Assembly: GCF_013368755.1 (NCBI RefSeq)
Contig: NC_049562.1
Coordinates: 620,001-684,000 of the forward strand
Length of the DNA stretch: 64,000 bases
Direction of reading: 5' to 3'
DNA from: Talaromyces rugulosus
Taxonomy: Eukaryota; Ascomycota; Eurotiomycetes; Eurotiales; Trichocomaceae
The notes under the pieces were generated by a model that had not been told where the DNA came from, ran no database searches, and was given only the letters and a program-made list of their open reading frames with translations. A program made the translations under genes and the position numbers. This document shows, in pieces, positions 32,462 through 45,188 of this stretch (within the stretch, counting starts at the first letter, position 1; the number at the start of each line of letters is the position of its first letter).

Positions 32462-33860
32462 GCTTCTTAATTTCGTTCGTTCCCAATTACAGGAAACAGA
32501 ATGACTTGGATTAAAAGTTGAAAAGAAAGCCACCACCTAACTAACTACCAGAAGACCAAAAGATGAATAGACTCATTTTGAAGTTTGCCAAGGTCGAGAG
32601 GGGCACAAGCCGCCCTCGTGCCCAATGCCCATAAGATCGGTGCTTTTTAGTCCGTAGTCGAGACCAAGACATTAACTACTCCGTAACCAGTAATCTACTG
32701 ATAGGCTAGTTAGTAAGTTACCAGGGAGTTCGACCCTAGCTCACCTAGTACGTACTATCCTAGCAACGCACCGCTCGTAAAATCCCATGCTTGGCCGTTG
32801 ATCGCTATCTGGTGGACTAATCACCCCGTATTCATGGGGCAGGCTAACCTTAAACCCTGTTGTCTCAAACCGGAACAACTTCCAATTGGTTACAGTCGCT
32901 ATAGTGTAACGGGTGGAGGCGCGCTGGTGGCACAGTTATTATTTCAACAAATTATCGAGATCACTTTTCTTTTCACCAGGGGCGTGTGGGTGCCAAAGAT
33001 CCGTTTGACATTTCAAGGACGAGAAAGTTGAAACTAAACCCGACGGACAAAGTTACGAGCTGTTAACTGCCTTGATTCGTTCGCCCATCACCCCGTACCT
33101 GTCATAGCCTCGCAAGGTGGATCTAGGACATCTGGACCCTTAATCCTACTAGAAGCGATACTATGCAGAACCAAAAACCTTTGATTCCTGTTAGACCCCT
33201 AGACTTTAAGCTTTCCCTCAGTTTGCCATTCACAAACCACACGTCAGAATCGGCCAGGACTATTGACTGAAAATCTCATCCCCAACACTCTGCCTTATTG
33301 ACTCGAGGATATGGCAACTTCCGGTCCTGCACCGGGTGCTGAATTCCCTGTCGGTCAATTATGATATAACGTTCAACGCCGGTCACCCGCTAAGCCTCTC
33401 GCTGAAGCTAGTTAGTTTTTGAAAGGTCAAAGACCATTTTAATGACCAATTACATTAGAGGTACTGCCTCGCAAAACCTTACTACGCAGTAATACGAGAA
33501 AGGTAATTGTGCCACCCGCCGATTCTCCCGCGGTGGGTACGGGGCTGGACGATTTAGTATGTACTAAAGAACGGAACCTAAAGCTGACAGGCTGCCAAGA
33601 GCCTGCCCTAGAGAATTAGAGGTATAGAACCATTATTGAATTTTTTACGAAAAAACAAAATAATACGCCGACAATTAACTCTCTTTGTGGGCCATAGAGT
33701 TGAAGAAAGTTCAAGAAACAGGGTCATAAGGAGTTAGGTTTTATTTCGCAAAACCCTATCTGTCCAAAAATCCATTTGCGGGTGACGAGTATGTGAATTG
33801 CTTTCTCTCCATATCCTTGCCCTCACAACGGATTCTGGGAGAGTCTCGTGCGCTGTGATC
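32462..33860. other. Long gene-free stretch between divergent genes
   Basis: About 1.4 kb between the GMC oxidoreductase start and the rhodopsin-like gene start. No coding sequence or repeat is recognised on either strand. Confidence 0.35.
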
Positions 33861-35409
33861 ATGGTACAAGCAACGCCTTTCCAGACGGAGGCTTGGACAG
33901 AGTACGCGTTTGGTGTTGTCATCCTACTCGTCCGGATTTTTGCAAGGTACCAAACTGTGGGAATAAAATCATGGCAAGGGGATGATTATTTTGCAATCAT
34001 AGCTCTTCTTTTCTGGACCGTACGTGGGAAAAAAAATACGGTGGCAGATATATGAGGGAAAGCTGACGGCGGCTGGTAGGCTGAGCTGACGATGCTGGCA
34101 TTGATCGGTAAGGACAACAACCCCATTGGATTCTCAGCCAAATTTTTGATCTGGCTCGATGCTAATAGGCTTATCGATTACAAAAAGGCCAATATGGAAC
34201 AAACATTGGATGGACACCAGAGCAGCGAGCAGCATTCAGCGATGCTGATATAGCTAAGCTGGAGATTGGCTCCAAGTGCCTCCTAGCAGGATGGATCTGC
34301 TACACCGCGTTGATCTGGTCTCTTAAAAGTTGCATGATTTTCTTCTATCTCCGTCTCACGTATGCCCGACTAGCCCGCCATGTGTTACAATCTCTTCATT
34401 GTCGCTAACCAGAGTTTTTTTCTTCAGGTCCGGCCTGTGGCACCAGAAGATCGTCAAAGCCAGCGCCGTATTGTGCGTCTGTACCTATGTCGCCGTGCTA
34501 TTCACCATCCTTTTTCATTGTCGTCCGTTAAATAAAAACTGGCAGATAAATCCTGACCCCGGAGGTAAGTGACTGTTTCATGGAAAGTTCTCAAGACCGA
34601 AGTTTGCCTGACGGTCCTCAGACCAGTGCACATATGACTTTATCAACTACATCATTATAGCTGTGACAAATGTTACGTACGTGTACTTTACTTACGATGA
34701 GATCCACAAGCCAAGTCTCCCAAAGAGAAACTGACATATATTGCTAGAACCGATGCGATCTTGGTCTCCATCCCAATACCGTTATTGATCCGAGTGAGAA
34801 TTACTCTAAAGCGGTATGTTATAAACATTGGCAAGTCGGGAGATATATGGCGCTGATTTGTGTTCCATGAACCTCAGAAAGCTAGCCGTTGGTGTGCTCC
34901 TTTGTTCTGGCGTCTTCGTGATGATCGCCACACTTCTGCGGTGCATCCTGTCCTTGAAAAATGTCAACAGCATCAACACGAGTACAATTTGGGCGATTCG
35001 AGAAACGGCACGTTACTCCACCATATATTTTCCCTAGACCTTCTAACATTCCGTCTTTTTCTTTTTTTAGTTCGTCGCCATCATCGCCGTGAACGCTCCC
35101 TGCATCAAACCCCTTCTCAGCACCGCCAATTGGATGGGCTCTACCAAAGACAAATCATCCCAAAATCCAACTTCTGGCGTAACCAGCGGAAATTACAACC
35201 TCGCAAAGCTCAGGGTGCCGCAGAACAATACACAAAAGGGCGGACAAACCACCATCGACGACCAAGACAGCCAGGAATTTATTCTTGATAGAACCGATCA
35301 TTATCGTTCCGATACCTTTGGATACACCCATAATGTCTCGACCAGTGCCCCTCCTGAAAATTGGCCGGGAATCCAAGTCACAACTACATACGAGGTGACC
35401 AAGGTCTGA
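33861..35409 (+). CDS. Fungal rhodopsin-domain (Pth11-like) seven-helix membrane protein
   Basis: Multi-exon gene of the large fungal family of integral membrane proteins with a rhodopsin-like 7TM domain (PTH11-related GPCR-like group, no CFEM domain). Pieces in order: WTEYAFGVVILLVRIFARY, GDDYFAIIALLFWT, ELTMLALIGQYGTNIGWTPEQ (via an acceptor within AAAAAG at about 34190), LAGWICYTALIWSLKSCMIFFYLRLT, WHQKIVKASAVLCVCTYVAVLFTILFHCRP, INYIIIAVTNVTTDAILVSIPIPLL, KLAVGVLLCSGVFVMIATLLRCILSL, and FVAIIAVNAPCIKPLL. The cytoplasmic tail is polar. All helices are present, so the gene looks functional. Family members are mostly uncharacterised; some sense surfaces or ligands. Confidence 0.88.
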
Positions 35410-36399
35410 GAATCGGACTTTGCCTTGTCGATGTCAACCTTGTGTTGTGGTTAATGATGAGGATCAATAATAGGGGGGGGTTCTTTTTTTTTAAATCACT
35501 CATTACTCGCCGTGGCTACCATTCATGGGGGGAAAGTGTTCCTCGGTCGTCTTGAGGCTCGTTGTCCAATATACCCCGACAGATATTATATCTAATCTGC
35601 CGAACCATGTCATGACCTTGCTAGGATGCCAATCATTTCGGGCAGGGGCTCGGATTTTTGTTACTGTATTAATAGGAAATCAATTCTTTTGTGCTTATCT
35701 GTTGCGCTTTCCGGGTGATGATATATATCATATGCTTCCATGATTAAAATGCTGGTGAAAAAGTGGGTTCGGGAGGGGCCGATTTGGCTCTCTGGGTCCA
35801 ATTATTTGTGATCTATACTGATGACAAGAGCCGCATATTTCATCGAATGTGACGCAAAAGTCCATAAAGGCAGCCGCAAATTCGTGTATGCAAGGCTTGC
35901 CACTTCATATCTGCAAAGTACTCAAATCGTACATGCCCCTCCATCAACCAAAGCAACCCTTGTTGCGAGGAACGATACTCAAGCGAGGAAAGATCGGGTG
36001 TCTCTTTGTTTATGTAAACTAAGCCCGAAATTTGGTTCTTTCCCCCCTAAAATTGTCTTATGACTCAACGAGGCAAATTTTCTGTATGTTTTCAACCCTC
36101 CTCAGAGACAACAACGAAGGACTTGATAATGAATATAACGGCCACTGTTTTTCACATGATAATAAAGCAAACTTTTCACAGATGGCGGGTTGTCACAGCA
36201 AATCTATTACTCCATCACTACAACTCTAGGAGCCACTCCCACTCGTACACATTCAGGGTGAGGAGTCTTTCCTCTTGAGACGGTTAGACTTCAAACTCAC
36301 CCCCTCCAGCTTGATATTTCGGAATGGAGAGGTAGTGTTATATCTTAATTCAAATATGTAATCCTCTAACTGTCTACATGGAACTGACATGAACAACAG
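35410..36399. other. Intergenic region, possibly with amidase 5' remains
   Basis: No intact gene. The last 200 bases may include the first, poorly conserved part of the decayed amidase. Confidence 0.3.
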
Positions 36400-38030
36400 G
36401 ACCACTTCTGCAAAGATACCTACATTCCCGTATCCATCATTCACTCCCCAGATGTAGGATTGGACCAATCCTGGTTAGTTTCAGCAATTTCTAGGTTCAA
36501 AGAGGACCCGGAATACTCTGAGATTTTCCTCAAAGTCGTTATCGTGAAGGCCACGTCAAGTTCTATCACGACTTCCATTCTCAATCACCGGTAAAGAGCT
36601 TCCAGAGGGTCCAAAATTTTTCCGCAATGGCCAAATCTATCAACAGTGGAAACTATATGATGATATCTACGACGCCTTCCATCTCCCAACAATCCAGGAT
36701 GTACATGATACCCAGAAGTAAGTGGATGGTGCTTGAATATTTTAAGTTGTCGTTCAAGTTACTTTTAATAAGTATTAGCGATACTACCTATGAGGCATTC
36801 ACTCACAAATGTCTTGACGGTCACTTTCAAATCGCGGAGCCTTCCAGGCTGCGTTATCAAAAGACACCAGACAAGCCCTTGAATGGGATGCAGATTGTCA
36901 TTAAAGATTATTTGACGTCAAGGGAGTCAAGACAAGTGGCCAGTCCCGCTCCTACAATCAACTGTATGGGCCAGACACCACTTCAGCCCCTTCGCTCCAA
37001 CGTCTGCTGGACTTGGGTGCAGTTGTCGTCGGAAAGGTCAAGTGTACTCAATTTGCCTCCAGTGAGCAACCAACTGCAGACTGGATGATCACGTCACGCC
37101 CGTGGGTCAACTGGTTCCAAATTTATATGACCGTGATGAAAAAAAGTCCCATTAACCTGAGATAAGATAATGAATACCCTTATATGGGCTGGATATTATC
37201 GAAACTATGCCAAATTCCGTCAAGACTACCGGGAAAAATTCAATGCTGATGCATACGTCAACCCAGTCATCAGATTTGCCTGGTAAGTTCTCTTTCTCAT
37301 GACTCAAGACAACTCGCTGATAGATAGATATAGGGATAGAGGCGCTAAAATCAGCGACAATGACATCAAGGAAGCTGAGAATGTCCGGGCTGTATACAAA
37401 AAAGGATGCAAGATATCGTATTTCGGATCAAACTTGGCCCATTGGAGGCGATTGCGTGTACCCAGTTGGCGATCCAGAGCCAGTATATCGAGACAACTAT
37501 CGTTTGTGACTATGCCCCTTTGCTTATTGTATTCCGATAAAGTTTTCTTTTTTTTTTTTTGCCTTTTATTTTGCTGACTATAAAATTTCTCTAGGCCACC
37601 AGAAAAGCTGACCGAGTACAACTGGCGAGACAAGGAGGACCACCAAGCTTGTCTGAACTGCCGGCGGTAGTCGTACCGAGTATGTAATGTCATCAACAGT
37701 CATGATAACCTGTATCATCTGCTAAAAAAAAAAATTTTCCTTTTTGCAAAAGTTGGACAAATGCCATATCTGTCTCGCGTGAGTGGGAATTGGGAACACA
37801 TGCCAGTTTCTATCTCCATCATGGGACCTCGTTGTGAGTATATAGATATCTACCCCGGTATCCGATGGTTTGTAACTAATCGATTTTTGCCTTCCTCAGA
37901 TAATGATCCCTACCTCACACAGTTGGTCCAAGACATGCTCAAAGCCACGGGTTTACCACTTTCTGTAAAGGCTGGCAAAACTCCCTTTAAAGTTACGAGC
38001 ACGGCCTTCAGAACAGTGACTACAACCTAA
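36400..38030 (+). pseudogene. Amidase-signature-family gene remnant
   Basis: Fragments of a fungal amidase with an N-terminal extension appear in order but in different frames: KELPEGPKFFRNGQIYQQWKLYDDIYDAFHLPTIQD, then EPSRLRYQKTPDKPLNGMQIVIKD (the KD of the catalytic Lys region), a frame change at about 36910, then FDVKGVKTSGQSRSYNQLYG and LLDLGAVVVGKVKCTQFASSEQPTADW. The expected GGSSSG catalytic core and about 200 residues after it are absent. The C-terminal part resumes with GYYRNYAKFRQDYREKFNADAY, QGGPPSLSELPAVVVPS, GQMPYLSRVSGNW and, across an intact GT-AG intron, RYNDPYLTQLVQDMLKATG, stop at 38028. It cannot encode an active amidase. The locus adds to the C-N hydrolase theme of this region. 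Confidence 0.82.
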
Positions 38031-38681
38031 GGACCAGTGTCCCGGCAAGCCAATAGCAGGTTCATCTAGGTGGGGGATTCTTTCCGTCTAGAGCCTGCTT
38101 TGAACTATTTTATATAAAGAATGTCCTTCTATATGGTATTACTTTCTATATGATACTTATTTCTATGTAACATCTTCCTGCATAGTGAACTGTTCCGTGC
38201 GGGAGTATAAGTGTAGGTGGTATAATCAGAGATTTTACCCAATAATAATATCGTAGTCAGACATTCCAGATAACCACCGCTTTACAATATTATAAATAAA
38301 AGCTTTATATTCAGTACTTGAGGGAATACACCTGGCACATGGATATTGAAAGCTAGACATATTCATACATGAAAACTGTGATAACACGGAATGCACAAAC
38401 AGCTATAAACGCCCCCGGAACTAGGCCTTTTCAAAGCCAAAGACAAAAAAATGTCAATGTAAAACAGGAAGAGAAGAAGTAAAAAAAAGCCGCTGTTTCT
38501 TCCTAACCACAGTGTGATAAAAGAGAACTACTTTTTCCAGCCTTTCCGGTATATAGGAAGAAAACAAAACACACACAAAAAGACTTAAAAAAAGGGCCGG
38601 TGTGACCCGGAATTGTAAATGATATCTCACGGAATAAACACATCAAAACCCCCTTTCCTATGCTGTATAAGCTTCACACAC
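38031..38681. terminator. 3' flank of calnexin gene and amidase remnant
   Basis: AT-rich convergent region with several ATAATAA and AATAAA-like elements. No gene is seen. Confidence 0.35.
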
Positions 38682-40594
38682 TTAACCAGAGCGAGTAGCA
38701 CGCTTGGTGGCACCCTTGGCAGCGTCCGTGGCGGAGCTGACACCTTCAGCGGCCTTCTCCTTGGCAGAACCAGCAGCAGCCTTGCCCTTCTCGGCGGCCT
38801 TGGCTGGGGCCGGGCTGCTAGCACCGATAGCACCAACAATGAACAGGATAGTGGCAAGCAAAATGGCGCCCAATCCACCGGCAACCTCAGGAACAGTCTT
38901 GGCAGCCTCAATGGGATCCTGCTTGGCAAGGCTGATGAAAAGATCGACCTTCTCGCGGATGAAAGCGACAGGGTCTTCCTGGAAAGAGACACCACTGGGG
39001 CCCTTGGTCTCAGGCTTGGGCTTAGCGGCTTCCTCCTCAGCAGTCTCGATGGGTTTCTTGACTTCGAAAGTCTCCTTGCGGAACTCGGCAGCATCTTCAA
39101 CAGAGTGGCCAATGTAGATGTTGTCAAACAGGATGTCGTTTTGCATGGTCCAGAGTTCGAAACCAATCTAGAGGGAATTAGCAGGTGGCGACAAAATGCA
39201 GGGTACAACTAAAAAACTTACAGCTCCCAGAGGCTCAAAGTTGGCCGGGGTCTTGTCCTCAAAGAACTCGGGGTTGGCGATCTTACGAGGAGCCCAAGGT
39301 CCCTTGTAGTCAGGGTTGTCAATGAAAGGAGCAACCCACTTGCCCTTGTAGGCAGGGTTCTTCTTCAAAGGAGCAGACCAGGGACCACAGCCGGAGACTT
39401 CAGTGCACTTGGCGTTTGGAACAGTGGGGGCAACCCAGTCACCATCTTCCTCATCATCCCAGTCCTCGGGCTTCTCGGCCTCAGGGTCAGGAATGGTAAG
39501 AGGCTCATCTTCCAGCCAGTCTTCGGGCTTGGTGGCTTCCTCATCGACGATCTCGAAAGGAGCCTCCTCATCCCAGTCCTCGGGCTTCTTGGCCTCGGGG
39601 TCGGCGATCTTGGCGTCGTCAACCCAGGTGTCGGGCTTCTTGTCCTTGGGGTCATCAATTTCCTTGGGGGGGTTGACCGGGGGAGTGAAGTCCTCCAAGA
39701 GAGAACCGGCCTTGGCGCTCTCGCCATCGATCAAGATCTCGAAGGTCTGGTCAGGGTTGACAATGAGGGTGTAGACAGAGGTGGTCTTTTCGGTACGGGG
39801 GGTGGGGGGGCTAGTCAAGTGCTTCTCAAAGTACTCGCCAGTCTTGGGGTTCTTGTGGTTAAAGATGAAGTGGACCTGTGAGGAGCGTTAGTAACGTAGT
39901 CAAATAGTCGGGTGCAACTTATCTTACCTTGTTGGTGCTTCCGCACTTGTCCGGACCAAACATGATCACGTAAGGAGTGGTGTTGGAGAACTCCTCTGCG
40001 TGGAGCTTCTTGTTCTCCTGGAGCAGCTTCAGGTAGGCACCACCGCAAACAAGAGAGTCTGGTGGGTGCGGTTAGCGGTTGAAACAGTAGTGTTTTACGG
40101 GGAGGGACGGGCGTACTCTGGGGCTTGACCTCATACTGCACAACGAGGGTCTTTCCCTTGTTGTCAATCTTCTTGGGGAACTTGGCCGAGATGGCGTGGT
40201 GGGCGGCGGCGTTCTTCAACACGAGACCCTTGTCACCCTCGATACCCTTGAAGACGGTAGGCTCCTCAACAGCCCACTCTCCAACGTAGGCCCAGTCTTC
40301 CTCCGAGTCGGAGTCGGCCTTCTTGGCATGGGAGGCGGTCCATCGCTTCTCCCAGTCATCGGTGAATTGCTCGACGAAGGGACCCTTGATGGTGGAAGGC
40401 TAGAGGGAGGAGAGTCCGGTTAGCGCATGACAGCAGTGTAAATACAGAGACACCAAGAGACCACGTACAGTGAAAGTAGGACGCTCGACGGCAGAGGTGG
40501 CGTCTGGAGCAGGCACCTCGTCCTCGGCGTGGACGTAGCCCATCAGGCCGGCCGACGAGACCAGGGCCGAAGCCAAAGCAGCGTTGAAACGCAT
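38682..40594 (-). CDS. clxA: Calnexin, ER lectin chaperone, 5 exons, 559 aa
   Basis: Type I membrane chaperone of the endoplasmic reticulum that binds monoglucosylated N-glycans during glycoprotein folding. Exons (minus strand) are 40469-40594, 40117-40399, 39928-40058, 39222-39875 and 38682-39167. Signal peptide [23 protein letters not shown]. The lectin domain holds [13 protein letters not shown] and [11 protein letters not shown]. The P-domain has repeated units ([30 protein letters not shown], and so on) followed by repeats of [14 protein letters not shown] single transmembrane helix ([20 protein letters not shown]) precedes a cytosolic Ala/Lys-rich tail ending RATRSG. Intact and full length. 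Confidence 0.97.
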
Positions 40595-41390
40595 GGTGAC
40601 GAAGACGATGGATGAAAAGGACCAGGAGGGGAACAGAGACCAGCAGCTTCTCTTTCCAGGAGAAACAAAGATGCAAAGGGAGAGCAGCACGGGGAGAGGA
40701 AAGAGGGCTGACGGGGGGCGCGATGGAAGTCGGGGCTATATAAGTTGAAGCTCTCGCGGAATCGTCAAAGGTGGCCTCTTCTGACTGGTCAATCGGCCCA
40801 GCTCCCACTAGCCCTGATTAGATAAGCCCTTTTTCTTTGACTTTTTTTGGGTTTGTATCCTTTGTCTTTGTCTTTTGTCTTTTGTTTGCGGCAAATTCGT
40901 TGCCAGGGGTTATCGTGAAGGGAATTCTCTCAATTGCATCCTCACGCCCATAATAAAATGCTATGAAAAGCGCTGTGCAGTCTATTTACTACATCGCAGC
41001 CCTTCGCAGACTGGCAGTATGACTCGGCGCTAGTCCATAAACGGCTAGCGGCGCCAATCCTCTCCGCACCTTCCACTTCTTTCAACTTCTTCCACCACAT
41101 TCTGCAAGGGACGATGTGACTGTCGCCTGATACTGCAGCTACTAAGTTGCGATTCTAGGTTAGCATTATTACGACGACTGTCCCGATGGAGCCATTGCAT
41201 GCATGCGATGCCTCAGGCTGCGACATCGCCCAAGGAACCAATCAGCAGCGGCGGCTAGGCTGCCACTGATCGGCCAATGGCGGCCGCGATGGCGACAACG
41301 AGCCCCTCCGAGCAATTATTATTTCCTCGCGAGCATCGACGGTCAACTTCCTGACCTGACAGCAAGGATCGCTGCTGAAAGCGCCTCAAC
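40595..41390. promoter_or_regulatory. Divergent promoter region, calnexin / MTRu-1-P dehydratase
   Basis: About 800 bases between divergent starts. Two CCAAT boxes lie at 41238-41242 and 41274-41278, close to the methionine-salvage gene. A CT-rich stretch at about 40840-40890 lies on the opposite side. No canonical unfolded-protein-response element was recognised on the calnexin side. Confidence 0.45.
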
Positions 41391-42270
41391 ATGGCCGCAA
41401 CACAAAACACAGACATCCCCGTGGACAGCAATGGGCACACCAACAATGACCATCTGGTGCAGTCTACCGACCCGGAACACCCCGCGAACTTGATCCCGGA
41501 AATGTGTCGCAAGTTCTACAATTGGGGCTGGGTCACTGGAACCGGGGGCGGGGTGAGTTTCCCAGATGCATGATGGTCATTCATATGGCAAGATACTAAT
41601 CTGCCCATGCCCTAGACCTCCATCCGTCGCGGAGATCACATTTTCATCGCGCCCTCGGGCGTTCAAAAGGAGATGCTCCAGCCTCACAACATGTTCGTGC
41701 TGCAGTACCCCACGCCCAAATACCCACCATCGTCGCGGAAATACATTCGCAAGCCTCTCAACTTGAAGCCCTCCGACTGCACCCCACTCTTCCTTGCCGC
41801 CTTTGACCAGGGCGCCGGCTGCTGTATTCACACGCACTCCCAATGGGCAGTCCTGGTGACGTTGCTGGTGGAGCGCGACCTCGGCAAGGAGGGCTACTTT
41901 GAAATCAGCAATATCGAGCAGATCAAAGGCATTCCCAAAGGAAAGGGCAAAGGGAATCACGGCTACCACGACACGCTGAGGATTCCGATCATTGACAACA
42001 CTCCATTCGAGGAGGATCTCACTGAAGGCCTGGAGAAGGCGATGAACGCCAACCCAGACACATATGCTGTGTTGGTGCGGCGACACGGAATGTAAGTTGG
42101 ACGATGACTTTAGTTGGAGAATAATCATACTAACGCCTGTTAGCTATGTCTGGGGAGACACTCCGGCCAAGGCTAAAACGCAATGCGAAAGTCTGGACTA
42201 TCTCTTCCAGCTTGCTGTTGAAATGCACAAGCTCGGACTGCCTTGGGATATTAACCGCAACCAAAAGTAA
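41391..42270 (+). CDS. mde1: Methylthioribulose-1-phosphate dehydratase, 3 exons, 254 aa
   Basis: Cytosolic zinc enzyme of the class II aldolase family that dehydrates 5-methylthioribulose-1-phosphate in methionine salvage. Exons are 41391-41552, 41616-42091 and 42144-42270, all in frame. Visible: [36 protein letters not shown], the family pocket; the zinc region [13 protein letters not shown] (His-x-His); [14 protein letters not shown]; and [20 protein letters not shown] with the third zinc His. Length and fold match yeast Mde1. Identity is secure. Confidence 0.96.
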
Positions 42271-42706
42271 TGAGCTAGATTACGATCCAGTAGCTGTTTC
42301 CATAAGTAGATACCTTGGTTAAATACCATACATACCACGTTCAAAGCGCGATTTCTCTTTTCCACAAGATCCTGTGTTCATAAGTGAGCACTGTAAATAT
42401 AGATTATAATGATCTTGTAGTTCAATTAATATGGTAACAACGGAACAACAGTATAAATTGCCCTTGAAAAATATGTGGTGCAGGCTTAAACGGCTGCCTG
42501 CCACAGACTCGGTCGAGACTAAGTTCGCCCCCCGGTGCACCGTCCACCTAGGCTGCTCCGGGCCAAGGCCAAACAACCCCGACTGCCGTCATCTTCAGAC
42601 ACCCCTCACACTCACACTTGCCCAAGTCCTGCACTCTTTCAACTCTCGCATCGTTCCCTAGAGTGCTTGCGGCCTTGCAACAATCCCCCAGTTACTGTCT
42701 GTTTCA
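42271..42706. other. Intergenic region upstream of vps5
   Basis: Short tandem promoter region between mde1 and vps5, C-rich toward the right end (about 42590-42640). No gene is seen. Confidence 0.35.
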
Positions 42707-44739
42707 ATGGATCTCGACGGAGCCGAATCTCCGTGGGGCGGTAAGCATGCCCGCCGTCGCCGGAAGTGCAATACATCGTGATACTAATAGCTCGCTTCAC
42801 GCAGACGAACCCTCACGTTCCCCAGGCGCCACGCGCAATGGTGAGCTCTCTAACCTCTATAACCTAGTGCCACTTTTTCAAAGATCTCCTAACAATATGC
42901 CTCCCAGGGTCGACGACAGAAAGTGCGCCCAGCCGTCCGGCGCAAGACTCTCTAACCCCAGCGCAATCCACTCGACGGGGACCCAAGACTCCGCGAAAAG
43001 TCAACGCCCAAGTCACCAAACTAGAAGCCGTCGATGATACTACAGACCCGCTGGGGCCTCTTGGAGAGGGCTCCTTTGTGGAGGAAGCTCCTGCGCCGCC
43101 GCTGAAGGAGCCTGCTGCCAGTGGACGGGCTGTGCGCCCGGTCTCTGACTTGTCACGTACGTCGAGCGGAGCGGGCTTGATGGACTCTGTGAACCTAGAA
43201 GATGAACAGCCTCGACTGAAAAATCCTCCTCCCGTCCAACCACCCAGTGCCGAATCTCCCAAGAGACAGGTCCAGCCTAGCATCAGCGTGGAACAAGCCG
43301 CTAAGCCGACATTCACCATCACTGTTGGCGACCCGCATAAAGTCGGCGATTTGACTAGCAGTCATATTGTATATCAAGTGCGGACAAAGGTAAACAGATC
43401 ACGTCAAAAGTGGAAAACTCGCATCTAATGGGAACCAATTTTAGACCAGCTCCAAGGCATATCGCCGGTCTGAGTTCGAAGTTAGCCGCCGATACAAGGA
43501 CTTTCTTTGGATCTATAACCAACTACATAATAACAACCCGGGAGTTGTGGTCCCTCCGCCACCAGAGAAACAAGCCGTTGGTCGTTTTGATACCAACTTT
43601 GTGGAATCGCGAAGAGCAGCCCTGGAACGCATGGTCAATAAGATCACCGCACACCCGGTACTCCAGCATGACGCAGATCTCAAGATTTTCTTGGAGAGCG
43701 AGACGTTTGGAATTGACATCAAGAACAAGGAGAACCGCGAGCCCGACTTGGGCCAGAGCAAGGGCATGTTCAGTTCTTTCGGTATATCGGTTGGCGGAGG
43801 CGGAAAGTTTGTCGAGCACGATGATGTAAGTTCTTGGTCCATCTAGCTCTTCCGGGCCAATACTGATTGTTACAAGTGGTTCCATGACCGGAAGATCTAT
43901 CTCGACGCCCTTGAAAACCAGCTCAGAGCTCTATTGAAGTCGATCGACACCGTGGTAGCCCAAAGAAAGGGCCTTGCGGAGGCAGCTGGCGACTTTTCCG
44001 CATCTCTTCACGCGCTGGCCGCTGTTGAGCTGTCACCAGCTCTCACCGGGCCTTTGGAGGGTTTATCAGAGCTCCAACTCCGGATACGCGAGCTTTATGA
44101 ACGGCAGGCACAGCAGGATATCCTGACGCTGGGAATCACCATTGATGAATATATCCGACTTATTGGCAGTATCAAGACTTCCTTCTCGCAGCGACAAAAG
44201 TCATTTCACAACTGGCATAATGCAGAGGCTGAGTTGCAAAAGAAACGAACCACGCAAGAGAAGTTGCTCCGACAGGGAAAATCCCAGCAAGACCGCCTCA
44301 ATCAGATCAATGCAGATGTTGCCGATGCAGAACGCAAAGTTCACCAAACTCGATTGCTGTTCGAGGACATGGGACGATTGATGAGGAACGAGCTAGAGAG
44401 ATTTGAGAAGGAGAAGGTGGAGGACTTTAAGTCGGGCGTGGAGACCTTTTTGGAAGGTGCAGTAGAGGCTCAAAAAGAGGTATGCAAAAAAAGAAAAAAA
44501 AAAATTCTAGGTGAGGATTACACATACTGACTACCTGGCAGTTGATTGAATTGTGGGAAAGTTTCCTGCTGCAGCTCGATGCCGGAGATGAAATCAACCC
44601 ATACTATGCGCCGACCCCAGCCCCTGCAGCCCCTGCACCGCCAGCTGACGAAGCAGAGGAAACCCCAGCGAAAAGTCCAGAAGAAGAGAGAGCTGCAGCT
44701 ATTGCGGCTGCCGTGGCTGCAGAGGAGGAGGCGCAGTGA
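42707..44739 (+). CDS. vps5: Sorting nexin Vps5 (retromer), 6 exons, 577 aa
   Basis: SNX-BAR subunit of retromer, which forms membrane tubules for endosome-to-Golgi recycling of cargo receptors such as Vps10. Exons are 42707-42740, 42805-42840, 42908-43389, 43445-43825, 43877-44479 and 44542-44739; the sum is in frame. An unstructured N-terminus (Pro/Ser-rich) leads to a PX domain: FTITVGDPHKVGDLTSSHIVYQV, then RRSEFEVSRRYKDFLWIYNQL and PPPEKQAVGRFD, which is the phosphoinositide-binding pattern (RRYxxF...PPP.K). A C-terminal BAR domain of three long helices follows (RKIYLDALENQLRALL, ERQAQQDILTLGITIDEYIRLIGSIK and onward). The tail is Ala/Pro/Glu-rich. Exons 1 and 2 are only 34 and 36 bases. 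Identity is strong. Confidence 0.95.
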
Positions 44740-45188
44740 GCTTGACATATATGTATTATTCATAGCCATACCCCGTTGTTGTGCACGAAATGATATAGTA
44801 TCTTGATTTTGCGACCAGCCAGCCAGCAGAAATTCGATTATCGTTGTATTTGTCCTCAAATGGTGTAACAAAAGAAATTTGCTGTTAATGCAGGTAGTCT
44901 CATTTGTGCTTGTGCCCTTGTACAGCAACAAAGTACGGACATCTAAACAAACATCCAGACAAACGGACTGACTCATTATTTGCGAGGGTTTTGTTTGAAC
45001 TGCATATTGTGACGGTCAAGTCCGCCAATAATTGTCATCTTCTTGCGTTCCCAACTACTATTTCAATGCACGACTCGTCTCATCTAAACATCTTCAAAAG
45101 TCAGTCATACAGCTACCAACTGTACAACTCTTCTCTAAAAGCCATCAACTCAACTCAAATAAAAAACAAAGCCAACGCCAAAACCAAA
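44740..45188. other. Intergenic region
   Basis: About 450 bases between vps5 and a tiny membrane-protein gene. No other feature is recognised. Confidence 0.35.
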
